From positions 9,099,366 through 9,163,365 of the forward strand of contig JAMKCF010000016.1 in assembly GCA_023634235.1 (NCBI GenBank): 64,000 nt of DNA, read 5' to 3'. The notes beneath the pieces were generated by a model. That model was not told the origin of the DNA, did no database searches, and saw only the letters and a list, made by a program, of their open reading frames with translations. Shown piece by piece: positions 35,101 to 49,900 of the stretch. This stretch comes from Pisaster brevispinus (Eukaryota; Echinodermata; Asteroidea; Forcipulatida; Asteriidae). The translations under genes and the position numbers were made by a program. Within the stretch, counting starts at the first letter, position 1, and each line of letters starts with the position of its first letter.

Positions 35101-36875
35101 TTTTAAACTTTCAAGAAAATTAATTCTAGTAAAACTTTTCTTTTTTAAGATCAAATTAGTTGAAAACATTCAACCAAGGCCTCCATACATCCAATGATTT
35201 GTGAAATTGCAACATATCATTATACCAATGCTGTAAAGCAGGGCCAAACTTCACTTGTTGATTTGTTTAAAAAAGATGAAAAAAAAAGAAGAGATTTAAG
35301 CAACCAAAACTGTTCTGTGGCCTTGTAACTTTGAGGCCCAGAGTTCAAGAGTGATGATTTTGCAAGATGTACAGAATAATGAAAAGAAGTCTTTGGTTCT
35401 CTCTGAATGGTTTGGTAGATCGTTTATTTCGCTTAGACCAACGCCTAAGCATTGGACTGTTCCTCTGACCTAATAACGTCCCCCCCCCCACCTCTTCCTG
35501 TTTAAAAAGGATTTGACTCTCAATTAATGCTCCATTGTTTAAATCCACAGCAGACAATTATTGTCATTCTTTGGCTTGTAATAAAAGTAGGGCTCAGTCA
35601 CAACATTCTTCTCACTTGCGCGTATTGCACCGACTGCAGTACTGTACACTCGTTCCCATATAGTGCATCACTACATCGTGTGCAAGATTTTGTACCAGCT
35701 CACCATCCTATCCCCAGTGGTCTGGGCGATCCGTGGACAGGAGTCAAGCGAAATCGGTTGCGAATCGGTTTATTGGGTTATGATTATGAAGTAGTTCTTG
35801 TTAAAATGGACTTAACTCCTAAAAGTAGTAAAATTCGTAAAGTTTCTAGTACACATGACACATGCATGAGATTGTCTTGCCATTGTCTCCACTGGCGGAG
35901 ACAAAAGGGTATCATTAACAACCATATGGAGGTTGAAACTCGTACATACTTGGACCGCTTTTGAAACAATTTTGTCATCACTGGCACACATTGGCCAATT
36001 CTATGATTACCGCAAGTACTCAAATTTTACACTTGACTGCAGGCCCAAGACCACTGATTTTAGCATCGGGCCAGTAAACTTTGGACTGGCCAAGTCCGGT
36101 GGTCTTGTGGTTTTTATTTTACTGTCAACTACACATTTGTTTTTACTAAACTTTTAACAGCAAACTAACTTCTGTTGTTAACAAATATTTGAAATAGCAG
36201 GATGGAATTAAGAAGTTACCACAAGTACAAGTGACGTGTAGTACCTACTACTACTAGTAGTACTAAATAAGCACAAATTTTCTCAGAACAAATTTTGACA
36301 GATGATGCCATTTCAAAACCAAAAACATGCACACACTTTCGAATAAAGACAAGGACAATGCACTTACGCACAAAATACAATGTATTGTATTTAAACACCA
36401 AACATTAACAATTACATACACATGTACTAACAAAATTTGTTGTAATGGCTGATCTGACATGTCAGTCAGACGAAATATGAATTGATGTCAAACAGTCTAA
36501 AGAATCAAAATGTACATTCCAATAATTTATTCGAATGATTAAAAACATTATAAATATAAAATATTATCATTTTTATCAATAATAAATACATTAATACAAA
36601 TAATAATATTACGTTATTTGAAGAAGAAAAAACAAAACATTTTATATTGGTTTTTGGTCCGTCCCCGCTAAAGATAATCGGTGTTAATAGCCCGCTGGCT
36701 ACAAAAAAAAAGAGTAGGCTCTTGTTGGAGTAAAATAAGTTAAAACAACTCATCATGATTCATATTCATACTCAAGTCACTCATAGGTGGGTCATGCTTG
36801 ACATATGGCTAGAAATGTCATTAAATTAAACACAATGATAACAACAATCGGCGGTAGAATGAAGACAATACTCAC
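32198..36875. other. upstream region between nephrin and Kirrel, left part
   Basis: No coding exon supported. If the nephrin transcript starts near 36.9 kb, this is its first intron. It holds the TTAAAGG MITE at 32790-33102 and otherwise AT-rich sequence. The open frame at 35527-35964 shows no recognisable domain. Confidence 0.5.
32790..33102. repeat. MITE related to 14282-14663, inverted
   Basis: Starts TTAAAGGGAAGGTAAACGTT and ends 'ccaaaggtatactttgccta', matching the other copy in reverse orientation, including 'gttccaaaaaccaaaggtat' and 'cgttacggccataacg'. Confidence 0.6.
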
Positions 36876-37841
36876 CACCAAGTGCACATTCAATGGAAGG
36901 GTACGTTTCAGTCGAACTTTCCTCCAAATTGATGAACTTTCAGCGGGCCTGGTGATGATCGTACTTAGGTACTCGCACCAGATACCGGGCCGGATGTGTA
37001 CGAAGGAAGGGCCAATGCGAGGGGACGACAGCACGGTACGGTACTCGGGGGCAGACGCGGACCACCGCTGGGGGATGACAACGGTGCATCAGTCAGCAGG
37101 GACTCAGTTCGTTGTTTTCGCTGCTCACTTTGTTAAACGCGTTAACTCTGCACTACGTACGTGCGCGCACCCACACACACATGAAACAAGCTAGAAGAGA
37201 GAGAGTGCGTCGTCACACACACTCCGCGTGTCTATCGCATAAATCACGCGGTGTCACTGAAATTTGAGCCGCATCAACTTTGGTACCACAGTTTCCGATT
37301 GTCCTTTTAAAAAAGGTGATTACCAACTACATTTAAGAAGCCTTCGATGCCGACTTTTTACAAAATTAATAAAAACTGAATGTATGAATTTAAAAAAAAA
37401 ACTGCTCTCGTGACACATGAGAGTCTAGCTGAGCAAATGGGGAATTCGGTTTATTCATTTGCTACGGCATTGTGGGAAAAAATAAACAGCCTACAAGATT
37501 GTGGTAACAGTGTTGCGTTAATTTATGCAAATTCAAAAGTTGCAGCGATACTATGCGCGGCTAGTACGACCTCGCTGCTTGAAATTTAATGGATCGACCG
37601 CCTGGTCGTCACACCGTCCGATTCCCATGTAATCGGGGCCCCCGTAGTACGCCGTGCCCTCTGTGTACTATACGTGTGATGATAGTTCGTGGTCTCTCCT
37701 GTCCCCGTTCTAGCTCAACCTGTAGCTCGCACCGATTTTGGTTTTTGCCATATTCCAGGGAGATGTAACTTTTATCTTTCGCACCAAAAACACAATCAAT
37801 TGAGGTAATTGTTGCAGTTGCCGCTTTAGTACCTGCTGAAA
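36876..37841. promoter_or_regulatory. candidate bidirectional promoter region
   Basis: This stretch separates the Kirrel start codon from a strong minus-strand donor (GGTG then GTGAGTATT, boundary at 36876). The part from about 36940 to 37260 is richer in G+C and CpG than its surroundings. It could contain an untranslated nephrin exon and the start sites of both genes. No TATA box or other specific site was identified; the assignment rests on position and base composition. Confidence 0.35.
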
Positions 37842-37920
37842 ATGGCGCCACACCGATCCAAAGTTACATTTTGTGTTATTGCTGCAGCCGTCCTGCTCTT
37901 GATCTTTGGGACAACTGGAG
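37842..37920 (+). CDS. KIRREL: Kirrel exon 1: signal peptide
   Basis: Start in a good context (GAAAATGG). Encodes basic N-terminus then hydrophobic VIAAAVLLLIFG, 26 codons plus one base, before GTGAGT. The next exon lies 5.2 kb downstream. Confidence 0.88.
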
Positions 37921-40900
37921 GTGAGTCCCTGTCATGCCTGTTGTTGCTCTGTTTGAATTCGGCCTTTAGGAATCACAGAAAACCGAGTATTTGTATTAAA
38001 GTTTATTTGGAAAAGAACAGGTACATACTTCTTTTAATTATCATCGTACATAATTGCATTTTTGATCACGAGTGAAGTGGTTCAATTCCAACTCCGGAAA
38101 GAGCGCCGAGAGAGATAGACACCACTACCGTCAAAATTGCGTAGTTCACGGTGGCCTTTTCTTTGACACGCTGCTGAGAGAGGATCCGGTCGGTGTGCAA
38201 TTTTATTGTTACATTTACTTAGTTAGTATTGGTTTTAGCCTATTACATTAGACTAAAAGATAAAGATATTTACAAAAATGTTTATATTTTAAACTTGACT
38301 GTGTGTCATGTGTTTATTGATTAATTCTAATTTTTTACCGGGCAACGCTGCCTGACCTTCAAAATTCTATTGAATGACGTTAAATTTGAGAAAGTTGATG
38401 CTTTTTTAAAAGTAGAAAAATATGTTATTTTTAAAGCGATTTAAAAGCATATTTATAATTTAGTATGTAATATAAAAATCACAGGTTTTTAATATTTATT
38501 TTAAAAAGGGATTACCAGAACCACCAGATTTTAAAGCGTAAATGTTTAAATCGAGAGATGTTTTTCTTTGCCTGAGCCAAGTATTAAAAAACAATTAGTT
38601 TTGTATTTCTTCCATTCCATTGCAGGTGGTTTTTACAAAATGTATCAAATACTAAAAAAAAATAATGTGCATACATGTTATAAATAACTTTTAATCCCCC
38701 TTGGGCAATGTTTCAAAACAAGTAGCTGATCATCGGAAAGTAAACATTCCAAGATGATCCCTGGCAATTGACACTCCTGATTTTGTAAATGTTTTCCTGA
38801 TGATAGCACGGTTTGGTCTTAACTTTTCACTGACTCGCCAGAAGGACCAGTTAGCTTTTTTACTGGTCCATATTTCATTTTTAAAAAAATAGGGATGTTT
38901 GATGTTGAACCATGAAGGAAATTTCCTTCCTCCATGGTTGAACTGGCCAGTCAGTGCCAGGACTACTTGGAGTGAATTTTGACTGGTCCTTCGGTGTTTT
39001 AATAAACTGTCACTTGGCCAGCGGATCACTGTTGGAACGCTGACTGTATACATGTAGTTTTAAAATCAAGCTATGCTGTACTTCTAAAAATAAAGAGAGA
39101 GAGAGAGAGAATTTGTCAGACTTTTTAGACAGTTTACATTGACCGAAGATTTGTTTGTTGAACTTTAGTTTTACTCCACATGCACTTTGCAAATTGAACA
39201 GAATGGCAAGCCTACAGTGTATTTGTCTTTGTCGACTTTTTGTGGAAATGAGAAGGAGTTGTGGGTGGTATGATGGGAAAACCAACACAGGAAGTTGTTG
39301 TGGGTTGTTAAGAAATCTTTCAATTTCCTGTCAACTGAGGATTAACTTGTTAATGTTTGTTAGTTAAGCTGTGATTAAACCATAGCTCCAGCTCCTATGG
39401 TTAACTTAAGTCTTAAAGGCAGGATATACCTTTGGTATTACTATTGGTAATTACTTCAAAAATGAATGACCAGAAAAACTTACTTGGGAAGTACTTCAGC
39501 TGTTGAGAAAGGGATTCCGAAAATGTTTTTGAATCCAAGAAACATAAATTATGCATGAAACGTTTCTCACATATTCTTCAAGAGTGGACATATCTACTGT
39601 AGGTTAGACATAACCACTCCATATTTTTGGGGGATATCTAAAAAATGCTACCAAAAAAAATCTTTAAAATGCTACAAAGGTAAAAGTATGGGTTCAGGGA
39701 ATTATTTTTCAGGAAAATTTACAGGTGGTGTGTGATGTCATCCTTTTCCAGGCAGCCACATTTCCACTGCCCACAGGATGCCAATGATATGATTCACATT
39801 ACACATTTCTCAAATTGAGTGGATAAGTGACAGTTGATAATGTAAGAAACACATGGCTGTTGTCTGCACTACCAGTACCAAGAACCAAATCGTGCGTTAC
39901 TTTAAAGCAACTGTTAATTCTCCATCAATACACACAGCCAGTGAAGCAAAGTTAGCAACAACAATACATCCGGCCCAATTTCATGGCTCTGCTTACCGCC
40001 GAATTCTGCTCATTGCGATCACCATTCTGCGCTTACAGCGCAAGCGCCCAATTTTTTGCGCAAAAAGTAGCTAAGCACATCAAAATTTTGCTTTACCAGA
40101 AAAAGGTGACCAGCCAAAAGAGCATGTCGCATTACCCTGCTTTCTTTTGCTTTCTCAGACAATCTATAATATAATAGCACTAATTTTCTGCTTAAAGCGA
40201 CTCTATGATGTTGGGCCCTGCTGTTAAGAAGTTCAGTTCAGACAATCAGCTGGTGACCGTCTGAAAAGTACCACCAATGATATGATTTTACAATTGAAGA
40301 ATATTTCCATGTAATATTAAAAAAACATGCAATGGTTAGTGATTTGGGGGGTCTCCAAATAATATTTTCTTGACAGTATTTCAGACTGAAACTTCGCTGG
40401 AGTGGAAAATTGGGGTGGGGGGATTCCAGACGGAATAATTTGACAGGATGCTTACATCCAAATACCATCTTTACAACAAGTAGGCTTTCGGATAGAAATC
40501 ACACAAACATTTTTTTAGTCATAAAGTACGTCTCTTCATTTAACTGAATTTAGCATTCTGTTTTTGGTACCCTTTCCAAAATGGTGTTGTTTGTAGGTCC
40601 CTTTAAAATGCACTGTACAACATATTGACTTGTTGAATGGAGAGCCATCCTAGACACTGGGGAAGTATTAATCAAGGACATTTTGAGGTGACTTGTTTAT
40701 ACATTGTTTATCTCACTGTTTATTCAAATTCCTTTTTTTTTCTTCTTGCTAGGGCCATATCAAAAAAAAACCATGTTGCTTCCGCTGGAAAGAAATGTGC
40801 ATTTGTGCATTTATATTTTCTCTACTTAAGTGGCTCAATGTTTTCATGCCCTTTCTCTCTGAAGAACTCTTCTTTTAGTCTTTGCTTTTGTTTTTTAGTC

Positions 40901-43900
40901 CATAGTCAAACCACAGAGCAATATAGGTCCAACCATAGAGCAAGGACCAACCTATGGTCCAACCAACTCCTAATTAGATAACTACATACCAATTATTAGT
41001 CTCGGGCATTTTGAAGTTGATCAACATGAAAGTCAGTATGATCATAGAGCAAGGAACAGAGTTTTATGGGTATGATATTGCCAGCCCTCCAGGGTCATAG
41101 ATCAGTAAATACTCCAAAAAATAATGACCATCAAAACTTACTTCTTGGTGAGAAGCACTGCAGCTGTTGAAAGTTGAAACTTTAAGAAAGGGTTCACTTT
41201 GAACCCAAGTATTATAATTAAGGTACAAATGATTAATGCATGAATTGTTCTCAGATTTCTGAGGGTCGATGTCTGTTTGCGAATGCTGCAGCCAGAGATG
41301 TTGACTCTTTCGAGTTTCAAGTTGACTTATTCAATTTCGAGCTGAAGTTTTTGAGTTTTAAATTGAATTTTTTTTTGTTAAACTCGAAACTTGAAAACTT
41401 CAACTCAAAACTCGAAACCCGAAAATATTCAAAATATTCAAAAACTTCAACTCAAAGCTCAAATTTCGAAACTTGACAAAACCTAACATTCTGGGTATAA
41501 TCAGATAATCAGTTTTAAGTACAAACATAAGGAATCAATGACAGAGTGACAGACACACACTTGTTCAATGTTTCCTTATACCATATTTTACTTTTAATAC
41601 AAACGTTTGATGATCAGTTGTTCCTCATTGTCAAAATCTAAGAAGGGTCGTAAATTATCATGGGAAAAGATTTACTGTTGAAGAACAAGTTTGGCTGCAC
41701 AGTCACTCAGTAAACAGGCCTGGAGTTTCATCTTTGAGAGGGCGAAGCTATTTTCATTTTGCAAAGGGCACTCTCTCTGGAAAATCTAAAAGACTATGGG
41801 GAGGGGGACTTTAAATGGACACATCAAGACGAGGGGCCTCTGTGTAATTCCAAGCCTGAGTAAAGAAACTCTTGACAATTTACACTGGGCCCAAATTGTA
41901 TCATTTGAAAACACAAATTGCTGATAACATTTATAAATAATTTTCAAAATTAAAAAGAGTATATGAATAACTTAGTTTCAATTTATAACTTGACTCTTTG
42001 CTCTAATGCTTGACTCTAGTAAATGGATTCTTTGGGTCCTTTCTGAAATATTCATTAAAGAGAACTGGGGAGTTGTTTATTTATTGTGGGAACAGGTTGT
42101 AGCAGTTAGTCATCACTGTTATCTGCTGTGTTTATCAATTCATTCTCCAGGACATGCCAAGGTGGTAAATCATGAAGGTGGAATCCATTAAGGGATCAAC
42201 TCGAAAAACGAAAACTCTAGATCAGAGTCAGTGCATTATGTAGTTGTAGTCCTACCCTGATGTAAGGCATGATTGAGGGATCAGCTTCGACTACTGTACT
42301 AAAGGAACTAAACGATGTACATGTACATCAAATATTGTGGGGAAGAGTAGATTTCTCCCCAACCCCTAGTTTTCAATGAAAATATGGGTATACAATCATC
42401 CTGCTTGGTTCAAGGACAAATGCGAAATGTGGGGACAGCTAAGTGTACGTACTGTTAGCCAGAGGGGTGTCTGGGTGTCTTTTGGACACCCTGTTTTATC
42501 TCTCATTTACATGTAAATGCACTGTAAAGTGAACAATTTGGACACCCAGGTTTTAAATTGCCAGCAAAAGGTTGGACACCCTTTCACCAAATCCTGGGGA
42601 CAGCAAGGCTTAAGGGTGGAGGGGGGCGCGATGACATGTGAAAGGGTTCAACCTGCCCGAGATAGCCCATAATGTGCATGATCGGCACACCAAGGGTTCT
42701 GCATAAAATCTTAATCCTAGCAACACCGGCAACCATCAGGGCACGCTGGTTTTGAATTCAAGCCGTACACAACTGTACTGAGCAGGGTTCACTTCAATGT
42801 GAAATGCCGGCATTGACAGGACTGAGAGGTACAGGGCCTAATTTCACATGTAGCTGCTTTTAGCGCAATAAAAAATTGCTACTTAGCACAATAAAGTTAT
42901 GCTTACCAGAAAAAGGTTGGTGAAAATACTATATCACACGTTACTATCTCTTACTGATTTTATAATGTATATTGCTCTTTTAGGCTAAAATAGCAGAAAA
43001 TGCTTTTAAGAGCAATATTTTCTGCTTAAACCAGCTCTACAGATGAACATTTGTGACCAAACCATTTTATAGCTTCTTTTTTTTCCTTCTTTTATTTTTC
43101 CAATTCCTATCGCAGGATCGGCTTTGCAGTCTTTCCAGGAGGAGCCGAGCGACACAGCTGTCATGATAGGAGAGGCGGTCGTTGTCCTCAAATGCATCGT
43201 CACAGAGATCTCAGGAAACATCCTGTGGTTCAAAGGGGTGGACTATATTGCTGGTGATACAGATCGCTCCATCAAAAATTCCCCCAGGTATGGTGCCGCC
43301 ATCTTGGTTTTATTCCATTTTAGTTTCGATGATTATCAAACTGAGCTGACTTCCGCCCTGACCGGATTTCACAACTAAACAAGTTATTCTAATCTTGACA
43401 TCTAATAAATCGTTGCGGCACTTGCTGCTTAAACATAAAAGTTCAAACTGCATCAAGCCATTGGGCTAGCTCTGTGGTCAGACACATGCTCTAGCAACGG
43501 GGCAATGCAAAGGTCTTTGGTTCGAATCCCACTCGAGTGGTTTGCCTGTAGATTTTTTTTTTCACAGAGCTCAGGAAAGCACTGAGTATACAGTGCTTAA
43601 TACATATCGGTGTAAGGGTAGAAAACAAATTATATTCTTTAACGGATCTTTAACCCCGATGCTAAAATTGTCATCTATTATTCTAATCTCTTATAAAGTA
43701 CCTGATAATGGATGTTCATCTTTCTTTCTTTTTTAAGTAAATTTTTAATACCAATGTTTTACGAACAATAAATGTTTGGGATTTGTGCAACGGTGAGAAT
43801 ATTTTAATGAGCTAAAAGATGGAGTTGAAATAATCTAGTATTTCACCTTTCAACAAATGAAAATAATATTTCTCTCCCCATTGCATAAATGCCAAACATT

Positions 43901-46900
43901 TGTTACTTGTTTCACACCAAGGTAGTTTTTTTTTCTTGGTATAAAGTAAGACAGACTCATACCCCATTTTTCTATGCCCCTACCAAGCAAAGTACATCAC
44001 AATAATGGCAACAAATGTTCCTTGCAAATAAATCGGTCCAAAAATATGGTTTGAAACCCCAAGTAGTTTGTTGAATCTGCTTTCTGTGGCTATGTTCCAA
44101 TCTGACTGATTTTTTGTATGTTATCGTTGTGTCAATTCATCAAGGTCATATGTCGCCTTTGGTGAAATTTTCAAAAGGTAGTTTTTTGTTGTCTGAATAA
44201 ACTGTAAATTACTGTAAGTTACAACTTTGTCCAAAAAGTAATTAAAAAGATACAGGTAATTAACAATAAATGACATCATAATTTGTTGATGTGTTCCGAG
44301 CAACAAAGTCGTGTCTCATACATAATGATCTTGGTTTTGTTATAAAGTCGTATCTCACACATAGGACTTTGTTGCGCCGAGATATGTGATGTTTTTCCGA
44401 TTGATTACATGCGATGCGGGTTTGTGCAACAAGGGCAGGTTTTTTTTTAGTGATTGGGCAGCAGGACCAGCTACCCTGTCATTTCACCTGTCTTCACCAG
44501 CTTTTTTCACTTGTCAATATTTCAAATGAACTAGAGATGCTTTCCAACACTGAACTAGTCTTGGTGCAAGAGATGTTCTTGTTGAGTTGGTAAAAACATA
44601 GGGCCTACATACGCTCAACACTACACATGTCACGACTATTCCACCGAAAGAGGGCGTTCCTGGAAGCCGCGAATCCGCCGTTTGTGTGTGACGTGGTGGT
44701 GATCTGGAAGTTTTCCCAGCAGCGCCCTCTATCGTGCGATAGTATTGTGCACGGCTCGGAGCGGGGAATCGCGGTATTTGAGTGATAATGAACATAATGA
44801 ACAGCAACCGAAACGTCATGCACCAAGACTAACACTGAACTAGCCAGCCGGACCACTTGGAGTGAATTGTGACAGGTCCTCGGGTAATTTTAACTGGCTT
44901 TTGGCCAGCGGGGAACAAGGTCGTATCAACAACTATCATGGTAATTAAGTTAAGAAGAAAAGGTTTAAAGGTAATTAAGTGTTTAGACATCATTTTTACT
45001 GTTTTTATTATTAAATGTCTTCGGAAACAAGTGTACTTGCCCCTAAACCTTAAAAAAGTGATTTACGCCAAACAACCAAAATTGTAGTCTCGACCTTGTT
45101 GCACTGACGTGCTGATGAGTTATTCATTGTTTCAGGGTTTTTTTTATGCATACTATTTATATTAATTGAAGGAGGTCAGGGTTCTCTCCAGGTTTTTTTA
45201 AAACTCTGGGGCATTCTGAACCCAAATTTTGTAATGTTTGGCCGAAGCACTCTATTATTATTAATTGAAACAACGTTTTCGGAATGTTTTTTACTTGGTG
45301 TTTATCTCGATTTTAAAAGGGCCCTGTGCAATCTGGAGCATACACATGTAGTTTATGGTTTTTTCTCGATTCTTTTGAGAAATTACCCCACCCCCCAAAA
45401 AATTAAAAATAAATACACTGTAAACAATTTTGTTTTTGCATATTGGCCGACATTTGCACGTATCGGCACGCAATTCGCCCATATCAGCCCGATACGCTAG
45501 ATTGTGCATAGGGAGAGCCCTGGAGATTTGTTCCATGTACATGAATAACTTTAGCACAAAGTATAACTCCATGTCAGACTTGCTTATATTATGTGTACAT
45601 TATTGAAAAGCACTCATTATGGATCGAGTGTAAACCATAGTCTGGTAGGGGGACCACCGCAGCGAAGATAAACACAAACGATATTAATATAAAAAAGCTG
45701 CCTGAAGGCAATTGGAACGCCATGGGAGACCATTCAATGGTGTTAAGAGTTTGTTAGTGTTTGACATTGGATCCTACTACGCAGGCATCAAGACATGCTG
45801 GTACCAGGCAGGGCACAGAGCTAGCTGCCAATTCTCCCTGATTCTGCAGAAAGTTCCTGAAAAAATATCCCAATCTTTCTTTGTTCTCATGAACAGTTTT
45901 GAAACTCTCCCTGATTATGGAAACTTTTTCCCTTTTGTGTTGAATGTTGGCCTAATTCTAAATATCTCCCTGGTTGTTGGGCAAAATTGCCTTGATTTTG
46001 CAAGATGCAAATGTTAACTTGTTGGGCATGTGCTTAAAACAAAACTAAGGATATTCTGTTTGTTATAATAATACTGCACCATTTATTCATAATCATCGCT
46101 CGGTTTCTATGAGTAATACACAGTAAAGTTTCACTATGTATGCAGTTGCAATGAAAAGAAAGTACGACATTTTGTATATAAACAAATACAATATTTAGCA
46201 AACTACTAAACAAAGGAAACTTCTAAAAAAAAAATTAAAATGAAAAGCGTTGATGCTAAATAATAGACACCTGATTGAAATCATTACCGGTATATATAAA
46301 AAAATGTTTTCCCTGGTTTAAAGAGGGGCTCCAAAGTTAAGTTGAGTGTCGTGTCAAATATCATTTTAACTCCTTCTGAGCGAAATTTGAAACAAGACGT
46401 TATCCACAGATAGGTTCTGCACATTTCAAGGAGGAACTTTCGCCAACGGTCGGCAAGTTCATTGCCATTTTGATCAAATTTCATCAAAACTCAGGAATTA
46501 ACTGAAAGTCCTTTGTAGAAAAACCAACAGACCATGGGGTTTTAAAATGTGACCACATCGAGCTTTTGGGGATTTTGAAAAAAAAACTGTGCCTGAAGGG
46601 TATCAATCAAACACAGTGGCATTTTATCCCATTTTAACGTAAAGTTAGAGACGTGTAACTTGTTTTCCCATTTTTTGGGACTCTATCTATTGGAAAATGA
46701 GTGAATCACAAAACTTAATTTGATCTTGGAGCCCCTGGTTGACATGCATTTTTACAACAATTTTTTTTTTCTTCTAAGATTGAATAAAATATATTTATAT
46801 TTTTTTATTTAGATTTTCTTTTGTTGGGAACACATCTCTTGGAGAGTACAATCTACAGATTGAGAACGTCATTCTGGAGGACGATGGGGAATACCTTTGT

Positions 46901-49900
46901 CATGTCACGTCCAGAGAAGCTGAGATCCCCTTCCTAGCATCAAGACGTGCCAAGCTCACCATACAGAGTAAGTTGTAAATAGGGCTCGAATTTTTTGGGG
47001 GAAAAGTTACGAGTCCGCAGGGCTTTACGTAGCTCGGAACTTTTATTGAACTGAAATTTGTTTGTCACAAGACCAGATCCAAAATGAGGAAAGACATCGA
47101 AAGACCAGAATCAAAATAAACGTCACAGTTTTAACGTAAGAACTGTTTTGTTGTTTTTGTTGTTTTGTTTTTGTTTGGTGGTTTGTTTGTTTGTTTGTGT
47201 TTGTTTGTTTGTGTGTGTTTGTTTGTTTGTTTGTTTGTTTGTTTGTTTGTTTGTTTGCTTGTTTGTGTTTTTCAAAAGAGAATATTGATCTCATTTGTCT
47301 TATGAGTAAGTAGACTTTGATATTCAACAGAATTGAAAGATATCCATCTGACACAAAGTCAACACTTGAGCATCGTTTTTTTATTTTTTTATTTTTTTTA
47401 AAGATATTGAATTAAAAAACACAGGACTGCCATACTTGTCTAGTCATACTGGCCTCAGGCCTGTGGTCCAGTGTGAGATTCTAGCCCTGTAATAACACCA
47501 TGGACATGAATTTCTTGTGGAGTTGTGTTGGTTCCAAAAAAAAGGCGGTGGTGTAAAAACTGTTTGTTTGTTGTGGGTTTTTTCCTGATTGAAATATCTT
47601 GGTGTTCAATCACCTTTATTTTCAGAATTACCTCAGTTTAAATTTTAGATTTTATGTCCTACTACAAATTCTTTCATTGTCTGTAAATATGTGTACTTTC
47701 ACTTGTTTTTTGGGGTGGGTTTTTTGTGGTTTGTTTTGGGTGTTTTTTGTGTGTGTGCTACACTGTTGTTCATGTACCAGTAAGTTTAAAATCCTTACCA
47801 AAAGTTTTGACCTCTCGTAAAGAGTCTGGTAGAAGCATAAATTGTGACTCATGGATGTGTTTTTTCTCACAGTAAACACTTGCTTGTAACTTTCCCAAGC
47901 AGCAATCTAAAATCCAGACAGTCTACAACAACCCTTTCCCAGTGATAAAACCATCAACTGGATTTGGCCTCAGCCCAACCCCACACCAAGGATGCCCTTC
48001 TAACCGATAACCCATGCATGGCCCCGAAGTGACCTGGTGTGACCTCTAGGGTTCACCATAATCACAATGGAATTCACTATCAAGAAGAATGTACTGTTTC
48101 TCCACAGTTTGCACAATGTTAAAAAAAAGGGGGAAGGAAAGAATAAAAAAGGGTTAAACAAGTGTTTTACAATTTGATGTCTTGACTGAAGGGGGTGGGG
48201 GTATACATTTGTTAAATACTCCAAAAGTTAATCACAATAAAAACTTACTTGATAATTTTGAGAAACGGTTTCCTTCTATAAGGAATGTGGTTTTAGAGAA
48301 AGGGATTCAAAAGATTGTCAGTCTGAGAAACATTTTTTTTATTTCAGATTGTGTATTCCATTTACACTAAGATTATTCTTCCTGCGTGGACATATCCACT
48401 GCAGACGTTTGTCGATATCTTTAAAAAACATGAAATTTTCACAGGTTGGTGTTATTGTACAGTATATATATCTTCATTTGTGTATGATTAAAACCAAGGA
48501 ATGGTTAAAACAAAAAGTATAACTTGCCATTTAAAGGTATTATACAGGATTGGTAGAGTTTTGTGTGATCAAACCGTATACATGAAATAAAAACTTGTGA
48601 AAATTTGGGCTAGATGCATTTTTAATTACATTTGCATCAGTCCTTTTTTCATTGTTTTTCTCAACAGTTAGACTTTCACTTTTTAAAGGTTTTCTACAGG
48701 ATTGCTAGAGGTGACTAAAAACATGAAGGTTGCAGTCAGTGGTCATGTTTTGCGTGATCAACCGTATACTTTAAATATCAAGCCTGTGAAAATTTGGGCT
48801 TGATGTATTTTTAATTACATTTGCATCTACGCCATCAATCCTTTTTCATTTTTGTTTTTATTAACAACGCGGCTGCCATATACATGTATATGCCTTATTT
48901 GATGATTTTTTATTAAAACACCGTTGGTGTATTGCATATTGGACTCAATTGAAAACATGACCTAAAAATAACTCTTGTATTTTTCAAAACAGAAATACCA
49001 GAGCCACCAACCATTTATCCCAGCGACGCAATCTTACCGGTTGTCGTTGGCGTTTCAACCAACCTTACCTGCCAAGCCCTGAGAGCCAACCCCGCCGCGG
49101 AGATCAAGTGGCTGAGAGCAGAGGCAGAAGTGGCAGCGACTCACACAAAAGCGTGGTCCGACGGTGATCCGTCCGGGAAACTGAAGAATGTCGCCAGTTC
49201 GTTGATATTGTCACCGACAGTTGCGGACCACAGCATTGTCTTTGTGTGTGAAGTGTCCCATATGGCACTGGCTTCTCCCAAGAAGCTTGCCGTCACACTT
49301 GATGTTCAGCGTAAGTAACGTAACTCTGTCAGGGCTCGCGGGGTGTACGCTTGGTAATTACTTTTCAAGTTAACGACCATACATACATACATATATACAT
49401 ATAGGCCTAAAGGCCCGGTCCCACTGCAGCGATAACGAGAACGACAACGATAACGATAACGACGCAAAGAGAACGCATTCTATTGGTTGAATGAGCGTGT
49501 GCGTATTCTGCGTGGAGTAATTCAACCAATTGAATGCGTTCTCTTTGCGTCGTGATCGTTATCGTTTTCGTTATCGCTGCAGTGTGACTCGGCCTTATGG
49601 CATTTATGAAGCGCCACTACATCAGGGACACAGCGCATTAGATTGGGTGTAAATAATTTTTGATGCACTTCTTGAATTGGCATAAAGAGTCTGATTCTCT
49701 GATTGAGATGGTGAGTGCATGCCAGGTATGGGGAGCAAAATGAGAAAAGGTGCGACTTGATGCAGACTTGAGAAGCTAAGCTTACTTTGGTAAAGAGCAC
49801 TGGGGGGGGGGCTGGTGATAATAAAACAATGTTAGAAGCGACCCCCTTTGAAGTAATGCAGTTTTAGAGAATGAGGTAATTTTTCACCACAAAGTTTGAA

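Noticed and set aside
35527..35964. Open frame of 145 codons upstream of both genes
   Set aside because: No recognisable domain, no signal peptide, poor codon pattern, and it lies in repeat-like intergenic DNA.
36792..37194. Open frames on both strands near the candidate promoter
   Set aside because: Probably a consequence of local GC richness; no homology or good start context. The stretch is better explained as promoter and untranslated exon.
43006..43233. Minus-strand open frame over Kirrel exon 2
   Set aside because: Antisense shadow of a well supported Ig exon.
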